This document shows, piece after piece, positions 29,901 to 40,862 of a stretch of DNA of 64,000 nt. The number at the start of each line of letters is the position of its first letter. Position 1 is the first letter of the stretch. Made by a program: the position numbers and the translations under genes. The stretch is from the NCBI RefSeq assembly GCF_045679555.1, contig NC_092122.1, positions 12,389,043-12,453,042 on the forward strand, in the 5' to 3' direction. The notes under the pieces were generated by a model. That model was not told where the DNA came from and did no database searches. It was given only the letters and a program-made list of their open reading frames with translations. This DNA comes from Salvelinus alpinus. Its lineage: Eukaryota > Chordata > Actinopteri > Salmoniformes > Salmonidae.

Positions 29901-32627
29901 ATCATGGCACTGGTAGTTCTGTTCCCTGTTCATGACATTAAGAGTTTAAAACATCATAGTGTTTCTGCACTGTCAATTATCAGTCTTCAACCTTAAAGCC
30001 TTCATAAACGGATCTGGGCTCCCACTAAATCTGGGATTCAATCCAATCACAAGTTATAGGCATTGTGGCTTTTAAAGGCAATGTTCCCGCTTTTGCAGAG
30101 ATCCCATTCACAGTAAAAGCTGCACAAGAAAAAAAAATATATTTAACCTTTATTTAACTGGGCAAGTCAGTTGAGAACAAATTCTTATTTACAATGACGG
30201 CCTACTCCGACCAAACCTGGACGACGCTGGTCCAATTGTGCGTCGCCCTATGGGACTCCCAATCATAGCCGGATATGATGCCGCCTGCATTCGAACCAGA
30301 GACTGCCTCTTGCAATAATTGAATATGTCTGCTCAATCGAAATTGCCTTTAAAAGCCGCAATGCCTATTATATAACCCGTAATGGGATTGAATCCCAACT
30401 TATATATTTGACATATAGGAGACAGTGGGTGAGAGGTAACAAACTGGCCTCACGTCTAAACTTGTGTGTTCAAATCTAGCAGGCTGTGTTTTTGTTTAAA
30501 CAATTCTCAACAAATATTTGAAGATAACTGTGTATTTTTGGGGGAGTATGAGGTAAGACCATTGGGTCAAAGGTTTGAATCTAGCTGCATGTGCTTGTTT
30601 GTTCTACTCAACCTCAACTGTGTGAAGAGAACATGTATAGTGAAGTACTCAGTGGCTCTGGAGTAATAACCTTGCCTCAAACTGATGGTTGTGGGTTCAA
30701 AGCTAACTGTTTGTGTTTGTTTGTGCTTTCACAATTCTCAATATCAATCATATGCAGAAGCATGTATGAACTGTGAAGGTGTTGTGGCTCTGGGGTAAGA
30801 ACCTTTCCTCCCACACTGACGGTTATGGGTTCAAATCTAACTGGTTGTGCCTTCTCAAAGTCAAACGTGTTTTCAGTGTGAAGGAGTTGTGGCTCTGGGG
30901 TAAGAACCTTTCCTCCCACACTGACGGTTATGGGTTCAAATCTCTACTGGTTTTATTCATGTTCTTGTGAAGTGGCTGCCACAAATGGTTGGAGGGTAGT
31001 GGTGTTGGAAGGGAGTGATGGCCAGATGGGATAAACCCCCCTCTACCCCCACCTTCGTAACACTGAACAGCAGTGATTATTTCCCCAAAAAGTAGGCACT
31101 GCAGGCCTTAATTCTGGAATCAGTTTTGGAATACTGACTGTTCAAACGTTAGCAGTGACCAAATGGGGTGTGTGTGCTCAGACAGCAGTCATTAGCTCAC
31201 TAGTTAGTAACGATGGGTGTGTGTGCTCAGACAGCAGTCATTAGCTCACTAGTTAGTAACGATGGGTGTGTGTGCTCAGACAGCAGTCATTAGCTCACTA
31301 GTTAGTAACGATGGGTGTGTGCGCAGTGGTGTAGATTGATTGGTGATGGTGCTCGTGCGTCCTATCACTCAAAGTTATGTAGCAAGCTAAGGTGACCACA
31401 ATGTCGGCCACGGACGTGTCCCAGTTGCTTTGAATGTTAGAAATCTTAAAATAACAATTTTAAAGCCTCAAAAGGATAACATGATACAACTTCCAAAATG
31501 AGTCCTTTGTAGCAAGCCACAGCACTCAGCTAGCTTTCTAGCACATTCACTCATTTCTAAACAATTAACAAGCTAGTTAGTTTTGACAAGAACAGGTGGT
31601 AGCTGAGTAGCTAGCAAGCAACAAGATATGCCAAATAACAGTAAAAACCACTTGAGGGTAAATAAATCAGATTTGACTGTTCAGACAAGTTGCATGGCCA
31701 TGAATCGGATTTGTAGCCGATTTCAAACCACCTTCGAATGTTTGGTTTGAAATGGTTTGGCTTGAAATATCTGATTCCACGTGATTTTTGGCCATTCACA
31801 CTGCAAGAGAAAAAGAACAGATTCGAAACGGATATGCAAAAAAAACAAGGCTTTAGTTTTTATAGGCAAAAATCTGTATTTCAATATCAAGTGGCCATGG
31901 TGCTCCAGCACCTTTTACCTCTAATCATCACAGCTGCCATTCAACCAACTCTGCAGATGACAACTCCGCAGACATAACTGGATTTGAACTCTCAACCTCT
32001 CGGTGACAAGGCAAAGACCCCACAGCCACAAGCTCTTTCACTCTAGACAGGGATCTCGGTGTGTTAGACATTGAAAATCACAGGAAAACAAAGAATGTAA
32101 TAGAGTGTATGCATGCTGGTCTTAGGTTGAAACTTGGCAGTTGGTACTTATCCACTGAGCATAGAACCCAGGCCATGTCAGAGCATGTTACGGACAAGCC
32201 CCTTTCATTTTGCACAACTGGTCTTTAGAGGAAAGGTCAGTCCGTAAAAGCTTAAGCATAGGGTGTACTTGAATATTTATTTCATTAAAAGTATATTTTG
32301 TTAAGCACAAATTCTCTTCCAATAATGACATAGTATACACTTGTGTTGGAGCAGCCACATTCAGCCCATCCCCCTTCCCCCTCGGGCGACCCTTTCTCAC
32401 TTAAAGCGGCTCTTCTCCTCCAGGTCAGCAGGGGGCTCTGTGGTGATGAGGTTGACCAGCTCTGTCATGCAGTGGTCCTGGGAGAGGAAGAGCAGCAGCC
32501 GGCGGTTCTGGGCCTTGCACTCCTGCAGGACATCATCCTCCTCCATGAGCTCCCGCAACGTCACGTCCTCCCGGTCCAGCAGCTGGTCGATGTGGGACGT
32601 GGTGTGCAGGTCAAACTTCCAGAACAT
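23969..32627 (-). CDS. ppp6r2: PPP6R2 (SAPS2), PP6 regulatory subunit, complete
   Basis: A SAPS-domain subunit that binds and directs protein phosphatase 6 in the cytoplasm. Coding exons in transcript order: 32627-32401, 29378-29192, 29103-28966, 28829-28764, 28652-28426, 28102-27976, 27674-27522, 27327-27085, 26487-26423, 26298-26183, 26055-25970, 25822-25742, 25663-25566, 25438-25381, 25280-25153, 25035-24878, 24732-24588, 24385-24303, 24153-23969. They join to 856 codons plus TAA without a frame break. The start is ATG at 32627 ([12 protein letters not shown]), preceded by ACC. The SAPS helical repeats cover about residues 1-520, including [19 protein letters not shown] and [18 protein letters not shown]. 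The tail is acidic and Ser-rich ([16 protein letters not shown]) and ends VKRLV. Residues 545-625 carry the conserved [18 protein letters not shown] block. PPP6R1 and PPP6R3 are the alternatives; adjacency to SBF1 supports R2. Confidence 0.95.
26552..26975 (+). mobile_element. LINE 3' end in PPP6R2 intron, with a nested insert
   Basis: The stretch ACAGCTTCTACCCCCAAGCC followed by ATAAGACTGCTAAATAG matches the LINE 3' region at 43640-44106, and so does the later CTACCCTGCCTTCATGTACATA-like part near 26935. Between them (about 26653-26812) lies a foreign segment with GGACC/ggtcc-like ends, followed by a TA microsatellite (26820-26840). It is non-coding. Confidence 0.75.
29601..29702. mobile_element. 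Palindromic MITE of about 100 bp
   Basis: Starts AGGGCCCAGTTTCCCAAAAG and ends TTTTGTGAAACAGGGCCT; the two ends are inverted repeats and the whole unit can fold back. No ORF. The superfamily is not assigned. Confidence 0.75.
30032..30397. mobile_element. Inverted-repeat element split by a SINE
   Basis: The left arm (TGGGATTCAATCC ... TAGGCATTGTGGCTTTTAAA) and the right arm (TTTAAAAGCCGCAATGCC ... GGGATTGAATCCCA) are inverted copies of about 55 bp. The SINE at 30136-30320 occupies the middle. Confidence 0.85.
30136..30320 (-). mobile_element. tRNA-derived SINE, minus strand, 5'-shortened
   Basis: Read on the minus strand it shares its body with the SINE at 45186-45418 (GGTTCGAAT-type B box, GGGAGTCCCATAGGGCG, then TTGTTCTCAACTGACTTGCC and AAATAAAGG tail). 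The A-box head is missing. Confidence 0.85.
30425..30955 (+). repeat. Tandem array of about five tRNA-like units
   Basis: Units begin near 30425, 30541, 30652, 30784 and 30889 (spacing 105-132 bp). The last two are nearly identical: TGGCTCTGGGGTAAGAACC, about 30 bases, then TGGGTTCAAATCT. This resembles a Pol III A box and B box at tRNA-like spacing. Earlier units are more diverged. I see no complete cloverleaf with a paired acceptor stem, so I call them tRNA-like rather than tRNA genes. Confidence 0.6.
31163..31318. repeat. 49-bp tandem repeat, three copies
   Basis: The unit GTGTGTGTGCTCAGACAGCA followed by GTCATTAGCTCACTAGTTAG is repeated three times with almost no change (CTCAGACAG begins at 31177, 31226 and 31275). 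Confidence 0.93.
31975..32046 (-). other. Isolated tRNA-like unit, minus strand
   Basis: The reverse complement reads TTGTGGCTGTGGGGTCTTTG, then GAGAGTTCAAATCC, resembling the tRNA-like units at 30425-30955 but inverted. It is probably a degenerate tRNA-derived repeat. Confidence 0.45.
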
Positions 32628-32655
32628 GGTGGCTGCTTGGACAGGGGACACAGCC
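32628..32655 (-). other. PPP6R2 5' UTR part of the start-codon exon
   Basis: The minus strand shows a pyrimidine tract and acceptor ...CCTTCTAG just right of 32655, then 28 bases of leader ending CAGCCACC before the ATG. The transcript therefore must start in an upstream non-coding exon. Confidence 0.75.
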
Positions 32656-32933
32656 CTAGAAGGAAGGAGAGAGTCAGAGAGAGAGGGATGCAATGATGGC
32701 ATGGCGCCCTAGTAGCAGCCTAAGCAGAGAGCTCCTTTAAATATAGGTTTTCATTTTATTATAATTATCAGCCGTTTCGTTTTTTAACATCGAGTTTTGC
32801 TGCATATTTCTGGTGGTTATGTAGCCCTCTACAAGATCATCACCAGACACTTCATCTCCCTGACTACCTTCTTCTGAGCAAGCCATTAACTGTCCCTCTC
32901 CATTTTTAAAGGATGCATGCACTCAGACTTGGC

Positions 32934-34565
32934 CTCTATTGGTTGACCTAGCCAACTAAAGCTAGGCTACTCATGATGATGTATTGGTTGACCTAGCCAA
33001 CTATAGCTAGGCTACTCATGGTGATGTATTGGTTGACATAGCTAGGCTACACATGATGATGTATTGGTTGACCTAGCTACTCATGGTGATGTATTGGTTG
33101 ATCTAGCCAACTATAGCTAGGCTACTCATGATGATGTATTAGTTGACCTAGCCAACTATAGCTAGGCTACTCATGGTGATGTATTGGTTGACCTAGCCAA
33201 CTATAGCTAGGCTACTCATGGTGATGTATTGGTTGACCTAGCCAACTATAGCTAGGCTACTCATGGTGATGTATTAGTTGACCTAGCTACTCATGGTGAT
33301 GTATTGGTTGACCTAGCCAACTATAGCTAGGCTACTCATGATGTATTGGTTGACCTAGCCAACTATAGCTAGGCTACTCATGATGATGTATTGGTTGACC
33401 TAGCCAACTATAGCTAGGCTACTCATGGTGATGTATTAGTTGACCTAGCTACTCATGGTGATGTATTGGTTGACCTAGCCAACTATAGCTAGGCTACTCA
33501 TGATGATGTATTGGTTGACCTAGCCAACTAAAGCTAGGCTACTCATGATGATGTATTGGTTGACCTAGCCAACTATAGCTAGGCTACTCATGGTGATGTA
33601 TTGGTTGACATAGCTAGGCTACACATGATGATGTATTGGTTGACCTAGCTACTCATGGTGATGTATTGGTTGATCTAGCCAACTATAGCTAGGCTACTCA
33701 TGATGATGTATTGGTTGACCTAGCCAACTATAGCTAGGCTACTCATGGTGATGTATTGGTTGACCTAGCCAACTATAGCTAGGCTACTCATGGTGATGTA
33801 TTGGTTGACCTAGCCAACTATAGCTAGGCTACTCATGGTGATGTATTAGTTGACCTAGCTACTCATGGTGATGTATTGGTTGACCTAGCCAACTATAGCT
33901 AGGCTACTCATGATGTATTGGTTGACCTAGCCAACTATAGCTAGGCTACTCATGATGATGTATTGGTTGACCTAGCCAACTATAGCTAGGCTACTCATGG
34001 TGATGTATTAGTTGACCTAGCTACTCATGGTGATGTATTGGTTGACCTAGCCAACTATAGCTAGGCTACTCATGATGATGTATTGGTTGACCTAGCCAAC
34101 TATAGCTAGGCTACTCATGATGATGTATTGGTTGACCTAGCCAACTATAGCTAGGCTACTCATGGTGATGTATTGGTTGACCTAGCCAACTATAGCTAGG
34201 CTACTCATGGTGATGTATTGGTTGACCTAGCCAACTATAGCTAGGCTACTCATGGTGATGTATTAGTTGACCTAGCCAACTATAGCTAGGCTACTCATGA
34301 TGTATTGGTTGATCTAGCCAACTATAGCTAGGCTACTCATGATGATGTATTGGTTGACCTAGCTACTCATGATGATGTATGTATTGGTTGACCTAGCCAA
34401 CTATAGCTAGGCTACTTATGGTGATGTATTGGTTGACCTAGCCAACTATAGCTAGGCTACTCATGGTGATGTATTGGTTGATCTAGCCAACTATAGCTAG
34501 GCTACTCATGATGATGTATGTATGTATTAGTTGACCTAGCTAGGCTACTTATGATGATGTATGTA
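32934..34565. repeat. Minisatellite (about 45-bp unit) with 572-bp higher-order period
   Basis: About 38 units of TGATGTATTGGTTGACCTAG then CCAACTATAGCTAGGCTACT, with shortened variants that lack the middle. CCTAGC and GCTAGG inside each unit can pair as a hairpin. Rare variants recur 572 bp apart (AACTAAAG at 32954 and 33526; GGTTGACATAGCTAGG at 33031 and 33603), showing block duplication. It lies in the first intron of PPP6R2. It has no CRISPR-like unique spacers. Confidence 0.97.
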
Positions 34566-34965
34566 TTGTTTTTTTATTTTATTTCACCTTTATTTAACCA
34601 GGTAGGCTAGTTGAGAACAAGTTCTCATTTGCAACTGCGACCTGGCCAAGATAAAGCATAGCAATTCAACACATACAACAACACAGAGTTACACATGGAA
34701 TAAACAAAACATACAATCAATAATACAGTACAAAAATAAGTCTATATACAATGTGAGCAAATGAGGCGAGATAAGGGAGGTAAAGGCAAAAAAAAGGCCA
34801 TGGTGGCGAGGTAAATACAATATAGCAAGTAAAACACTGGAATGGTTGATTTGCAGTGGAAGAATGTGCAAAGTAGAAATATAAATAATGGGGTGCAAAG
34901 GAGCAAAATAAATAAATAAATACAGTAGGGGAAGGGGTAGTTGTTTGGGCTAAATTATAGATGGG

Positions 34966-35449
34966 CTATGTACAGGTGCAGTGATCTGTGAGCTGGTGCT
35001 TAAAGCTAGTGAGGGAGATAAGCGTTTCCAGCGTCAGAGATTTTTGCAGTTCGTTCCAGTCATTGGCAGCAGAGAACTGGGAGGAAAGACGACCAAAGGA
35101 GGAATTGGCTTTGGGGGTGACCAGTGAGATATACCTGCTGGAGCGCATGCTACGAGTGGGTGCTGCTATGGTGACCAGTGAGCTGAGATAAGGCAGGGCT
35201 TTACCTAGCAGAGACTTGTAGATAACCTGTAGCCAGTGGGTTTGGCGGCGAGTATGAAGCGAGGGCCAACCAACGAGAGCGTACAGGTCGCAATGGTGGG
35301 TAGTGTATGGGGCTTTGGTGACAAAACGGATGGCACTGTGATAGACTGCATCCAGTTTGTTGAGTAGAGTGTTGGAGGCTATTTTATAGATGACATGACC
35401 GAAGTCGAGGATCGGTAGGATGGTCAGTTTTATGTTTGGCAGCATGAGT
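34966..35449 (-). pseudogene. LINE ORF2 C-terminal remnant
   Basis: About 160 codons on the minus strand match the C-terminal part of the LINE at 53423-55390 (PILDFGHVIYKIA; HHCDLYALVGWPS; SSQFSAANDWNELQ). The polymerase palm is absent. It is inactive. Confidence 0.88.
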
Positions 35450-36781
35450 CTGGCCCAGGAGTGTGAAGGTGAACGGAAAGGCTCTGGAGCAATGAACCGC
35501 CCTTGCTGTCTCTGCCTGGCCGGTTCCCCTCTCTCCACTGGGATTCTCTGCCCCTAACCCTATTACAGGGGCTGAGTCACTGGCTTACTGGTGCTCTTTC
35601 ATGCCGTCCCTAGGAGGGGTGCGTCACTCGAGTGGGTTGAGTTACTGACGTGATCTTCCTGTCTGGGTTGGCGCCCCCCCTTGGTTTGTGCTGTGGTGGA
35701 GATCTTTGTGGGCTATACTTGGCCTTGTCTCAGGATTGTAAGTTGGTGGTTGAAGATATCCCTCTAGTGGTGTGGGGGCTGTGCTTTGGCAGAGTGGGTG
35801 GGGTTATATCCTTCCTGTTTGGCCCTGTCCGGGGGTATCATCGGATGGGGCCACAGTGTCTCCTGACCCCTCCTGTCTCAGCCTCCAGTATTTATGCTGC
35901 AGTAGTTTATGTGTCGGGGGGCTAGGGTCAGTTGGTTATACCTGGAGTACTTCTCCTATCTTATCCAGTGTCCTGTGTGAATTTAAGTATGCTCTCTCTA
36001 ATTCTCTCGTTCTCTCTTTCTTTCTCTCTCTCGGAGAACCTGAGCCCTAGGACCATACGTCACGGCAAACCGGGCATGATGACTCCTTGCTGTCCCCAGT
36101 CCACCTGGCCTTGCTGCTGTTCCAGTTTCAACTGTTCTGCCTGCTGTTATGGAACCCCTACCTGTTCAACTCTTAATGATCGGCTATGAAAAGCCAACTG
36201 ACTTTTATTCCTGATTATTATTTGACCATGCTTGTCATTTATGAACATTTTGAAAATCTTGGCTCTCTCTAATTCTCTCCTTCTCTCTCTCTCTCTCGGA
36301 GGACCTGAGCCCTGGGACCGTGCGTCGGGGCTGCCGGGCGTGATGGCTCCTTGCTGTCCCCAGTCCACCTGGCCGTGCTGCTATTCCAGTTTCAGCTGTT
36401 CTGCCTGCGGTTATGGAACCGCCACCTGTCCCGGACCTGCTATTTTCAACTCTTGATGATCGGCTATGAAAAGCCAACTGAAAATTATTCATGATTATTA
36501 TTTGACCATGCTTGTCACTTATGAACATTTTGAACATCTTGGCATAGTTCTGTTATAATCTCCACCCAGCACAGCCAGAAGAGGACTGGCCACCCCTCAT
36601 AGCCTGGTTCCTCTCTAGGTTTCTTCCTAGGTTTTGGCCTTTCTAGGGAGTTTTTCCTAGCCACCGTGCTTCTACACCTGCATTGCTTGCTGTTTGGGGT
36701 TTTAGGCTGGGTGTCTGTACAGCACTTCGAGATATAAGCTGATGTACGAAGGGCTATATAAAATAAACTTGATTTGATTTG
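35450..36781 (+). mobile_element. Retroelement insert within the LINE, (TTTGA)n tail, target duplication
   Basis: ATGAGT at 35444-35449 and again at 36782-36787 flanks the insert, and LINE sequence is continuous across it (compare 54288 onward). The insert ends TATAAAATAAACTTGATTTG-ATTTGAT, a LINE-type repeated tail. The 3' part (CTAGGGAGTTTTTCCTAGCC; TGCATTGCTTGCTGTTTGGG) belongs to a retroelement family I know as common in fish. No reading frame is usable, and its clade is unsure. Confidence 0.8.
36000..36540 (+). repeat. Imperfect tandem duplication of about 260 bp
   Basis: The block from CTCTCTAATTCTCTC through GAACATTTTGAA..ATCTTGG occurs twice (about 35993-36260 and 36262-36540), with the shared phrases ACCTGAGCCCT, CAGTCCACCTGGCC and GATCGGCTATGAAAAGCCAA. 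Confidence 0.85.
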
Positions 36782-36843
36782 ATGAGTGAAGGATGCTTTG
36801 TTGCGATATAGGAAGCCGATTCTAGATTTAATTTGGATTGGAG

Positions 36844-36912
36844 ACCTAGCCAACTATAGCTAGGCTACTCATGGTGATGTATTGGTTAACCTAGCCAAGC
36901 TACTCATGGTGA
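36844..36912. repeat. Continuation of the 45-bp minisatellite
   Basis: CCTAGCCAACTATAGCTAGG and CTACTCATGGTGATGTATTG resume here, so this is the far side of the array interrupted at 34566. Confidence 0.95.
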
Positions 36913-39900
36913 TATTGCTTGCTTGTTTGTTTTTTGCTTTTCAATCGCTTTGAGATGAAAATAAATATTGAAGAGGAAGAATTGAAGAGGAAGAAAAAGG
37001 AGGAGATTAAAAGAGCTGAGGTTCATGCGGTGGGGAGAGTAACAGGGGAAATACACAAAGAAACAGATGAAAACAATGAAGCAGGAACATCTAAAAACAT
37101 CAACATGGTCACTGGCTCTGTCCACACATGAACAACAAACTCATTACAGATATAATTTGAGATGTAACCTCCAGTAATTGTGCTCACCAGTAGAAGAAAT
37201 GTGGGTATCTTTAATCAGATCTCCCTCAGACAGGCAGGCATTTGTGTTTGTGCAGACGGCAGAGAGCGTGGCGAGGCCTGGCATTTATCAGCATGGGTCT
37301 CCTCTTAGAACACAGGCATCCTTAGTACACAACACACTGAAAGGCTCACCATAACCTGAGAGAGAAGGGGGTTACAATAAATTATAATTACATTCATATA
37401 GGACCTTGCATCAGATCTCAAAGGCATCTATTATTAGTCAGCAGCAGTATTTGCATAGTCATCTTTAAACAAGATTAATGTGTTGCATCAGATTTACTCA
37501 GACTACTCGACATCACAAGGAGGATTCTGAACAGAGCTTTTCAAGAAAGACGTTTGTCTGGCTGCCATTAGTTATAGGATCATGACCTAGCCTTCTAGTT
37601 AGTAGATTGCTAGTGAGAAAGCTGTAGCGGGGTTTGGCTAAGATTTCTAGTCTCGGGCAGCCGAACCCTAAGTCAACCTGCTTCTATAGAATTCTTAGCT
37701 TTCAGTTATGAATGAGACAATGAACTGATGTGCCAACGGCCTGCCCTGACTTGCCTTGTGGCTTATAAAAAAAAAAGAGAACTAGGCCTAGTCTAACGTT
37801 ATATATCAACGCAACTTAGCCTAACAACGGTGAAATGTGCAACGCTTAGTGTTGTGTCGTCAAGAACACTAACAATAAAAGAACTTCAGCTAACTTAATT
37901 ACTTGAAGACAGTAGTGAATGGCATTTCGGCCTACAATGGAGAGGCTCACACAGAAATATAGGCACACCATCAACTAAGAGATGCTGGCTGGAAAATCTT
38001 AAACAAAATTCCAGATGCATGCTTTGGGTTATGTTAGGCCTATGCAAATGCTTTATGAAATGAGATAAGCATTTTGAAATGGATTATAGGCTTGCACAGG
38101 CTACCAATTACGGTCAAATTCATGAGTACTTTGTCTGAAGTCTAATGTATGAACATTGGGCAGACTAGCAGGGTTAGCTGCCTAGCTAATACAATTAATA
38201 TTATTAACTGTATGCTTTAAAAGATATGCAGAAGTAAATGCATCTAGTGCACACTACCCTTTCCTGGACCATCACTCATACATCACTAATGTGAAAAGGT
38301 TGTGGTTAGCTCTAGCTACTTCACTGTTCTTGACGTCAGCATTTCACACTGAACAACCTAGTTATAGGTCTAGGCAACCACAACTATAGACAGGAAATTA
38401 GAATAGTTTTGAAAAATCTGTTGGCTATGGTTGGTATGATAAACACACTAACTAGCCTATCAAGACCATTATTCAGACATGTTGGAAGGGACAAAATCAA
38501 ACCAACTTGCTTAGTCAACAAAAGACGAATGTGCTGGCCGGTGCAATATAACACTGACTGGCCGCCCACACAACACAAGAATGGGTCTGAAAAAGAAAAT
38601 CAAAGTGTTTCCTACTTTTTCCTCTTATTTGGACAATCCTGCACGTGCGGGAGCGTCCATCTGGCATACATTTACACAGAGCACACTAGTGCAACAATAA
38701 CCCCTAGAGTGCTCCCCTGTGGATGCTATACAGGAAAAAGCTAAAACTTGACTTCTCATCTAAAATAGAACTCACCAGGGGCATCCTCAGCAAAACAGTC
38801 CACTGGCTAATAGAGTAAATGATGAAAAGAGGAACAATGGTTGAAGAGCAATCAACTGGATGCTATGACCCAACAGTAGCCTGTCATTAAGCAAAGCAAG
38901 TGGCTTATGGGGCAGCATAGTAATGCAGCGTTCGTTCACACGCTCGTCAGACATTCCTACTTCCTAGTTGTGATGTCGGATATACGACATGTTTCATTCA
39001 TGTGCTTTTTGATCGGAACAATTCGTCAACCAACAAGATTTTAGTTAGCTTGATAAGCTAGCTAACGTTGGTAATAATAAAAGTTTGCTAGCTTGCTTAA
39101 CATTGACAATATGGTCAGTCTAAATTCTTTATATGGTTGTAGTTGTCAATAACGTCACAATTTTCTCAGAGTTTCCCCACTTGTAATTCAGACTTGGAGT
39201 CATTTAAGTGAAACTTCCCAGTTGGAACTAGGAATTTCTGATAACTCTGATAGCACATGAACGCAGCATAGACAGAGCAAACAGAGGGCAGGCTGTCACA
39301 AATCTTAGATGGCTTCCTTTCCTTACCTTCATGACCACTGATTAGATATGCAAAAGCAAAATGGTGGAAACTTATAAAGTCTACTACAATCGGTGGTTAT
39401 GAAGGAGAGTTGATAGGGAAAGGAGGCTATCGAAGAAAATTGGGACATAGCCAAACTCTCCCATTTCCTAATTAGGTGCTTATCAGTCTGTTGGCTGCAC
39501 TGCTAAGCACCTGCAGGTGTGCTTCTCCATGAGTTGCTAACAAAAGTAGCAACAGGGAGCCTCATTTAAGATGCTCTTTCTTGTTGCCACCTTATACCTA
39601 GGATTCAAGATGTGGTTGGTTTTGGATAATTGCTTTATTACGAACATGACCATTTTGTTTTGTCTGTAGGCCTATCAGGGACCTCAGCCACAGCCCTTTC
39701 TCCCTGTTTCCATTACTTAGATGCAGGCAGTATACTTACCCTGCCCCCACTCTCCAATGGACATGTATCATTGCTACAGTTGTCAAAGTGTATATTATTT
39801 GTAGTATTTTCTCATGTAAACATATTATTTCATTCACTTCAACACTCCCCAATTCTACTTTTCCGTGTTGATAATTTCTTTGAAAAAACAGTTGCAAGAT

Positions 39901-40821
39901 GAAGAACCCTTTAGGGTCTACTATTACTATCACTCCTTGTCTGACAATGCAGGGACAAGTGTTCTGTAGAACTGTAAAATGATATGTTGGTGGCCTTGGC
40001 AAGAAATGCACATCAACTGCTGAGTGTTGGAAGCTCACATTTCTGTTTACTTCACAAGTCACTACAGTAGTACTTGCTGGCTACTTCTATTCACTACTTG
40101 GAGATTTGACATTGATTATTTTTAAGCTAAAGCTGCCAGTGCCAAACCCTGCAGTTGGAAACGGGGTTGAGTTTGTTTGTTCAATGGATAGAAATTCCAA
40201 GACCGTCGATTTGTTTCTAGACAACTATAATTTTACAACGGTGTGGAATTTTCCGCAACAAGTATATATTCACGAATGCAGGAAGTAACATGTTAGGTAG
40301 TTAACATTTCTTGCAACCAATACATTATCTTGAACGAACTTCACTTCTCTTTTTGGTCTTGCTAACGTCGAATGTCTGAACAGCAGCAGTTAGTCAGCTA
40401 GTATTAACGTTAGTTAGCTAGGACACATTAGCAAGCAACCTAACTCAGTTAGCAAAGTAGATTGGCTAAGCCTGGGGGATTCGACAGTCAAAGGCGGAGA
40501 GACTCCTGAGCCGCTAGCTATCCATGTAGTTAGGTAACCTAACTAACTTTACGTTAGCATACAATTTAGTTAGCTTTAGCACAAGGACTTGAGCAAATTA
40601 TCATCAACTTTGTCGCCAGATGGTTAAATGGCTGGTTGTCGGCGTTAGTTTCTCTCCCGAGTCCGATAACTAGCAGCTAAGGTTAACTAACATTAGCATA
40701 ACTTTAGCTGGCTAATTGGCAAAAGCTAGCTAACCCTCTTTAGCTAACTAGGTATTTTAAGTCGCCAGGCACAAATAACTCACCAGCTTTAGCTAGCCAA
40801 CGTTGGTCCCGAGAAACTTAC
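36913..40821. other. PPP6R2 first intron, unique sequence, no feature recognised
   Basis: No coding continuity, transposon ends or RNA genes seen. The last part (about 40380-40900) is enriched in GCTAGCTAACGTTAGC-like words, a low-complexity pattern also present at 48120-48210 near the CBLL1 start. Confidence 0.6.
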
Positions 40822-40862
40822 CGTGTTGTTCAAAGTTTGCAATCCACTCGTCTGTATGGCTA
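40822..40862 (-). other. Candidate PPP6R2 non-coding first exon (5' limit unknown)
   Basis: On the minus strand CAACACG is followed by the strong donor GTAAGTTTC (plus GAAACTTAC ending 40821). It lies upstream of the coding exons, before a dense repeat belt, where the promoter is expected. The upstream limit is arbitrary. Other donor-like sites on this strand near 38775 and 37188 could be alternative exons. Confidence 0.45.

Larger units (their letters stand above)
29379..32400. other. PPP6R2 second coding intron, rich in small repeats
   Basis: It contains a palindromic MITE (29601-29702), a MITE split by a SINE (30032-30397), a tRNA-like array (30425-30955), a 49-bp tandem triplet (31163-31318) and a reversed tRNA-like unit (31975-32046). 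The rest is unremarkable. Confidence 0.75.
34566..36843 (-). mobile_element. L2-type LINE fragment inserted in the minisatellite
   Basis: Minus-strand 3' end of a LINE: tail at the left (plus TTTCACCTTTATTTAACCAG), coding remnant up to about 35449, then a foreign insert, and resumption at 36788-36843 (GCTTTGTTGCGATATAGG, like 54305). The minisatellite resumes immediately to the right. The copy is 5'-truncated. Confidence 0.9.

Noticed and set aside
30784..30850. Functional tRNA gene
   Set aside because: A- and B-box-like words are present but I could not pair an acceptor stem or anticodon arm convincingly.
32934..34565. CRISPR-like array
   Set aside because: Repeats are contiguous variants with no unique spacers, in a vertebrate intron; it is a minisatellite.
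38409..38744. 111-codon plus-strand ORF in PPP6R2 intron 1
   Set aside because: No recognisable family, no splice or promoter context, composition like surrounding intron.
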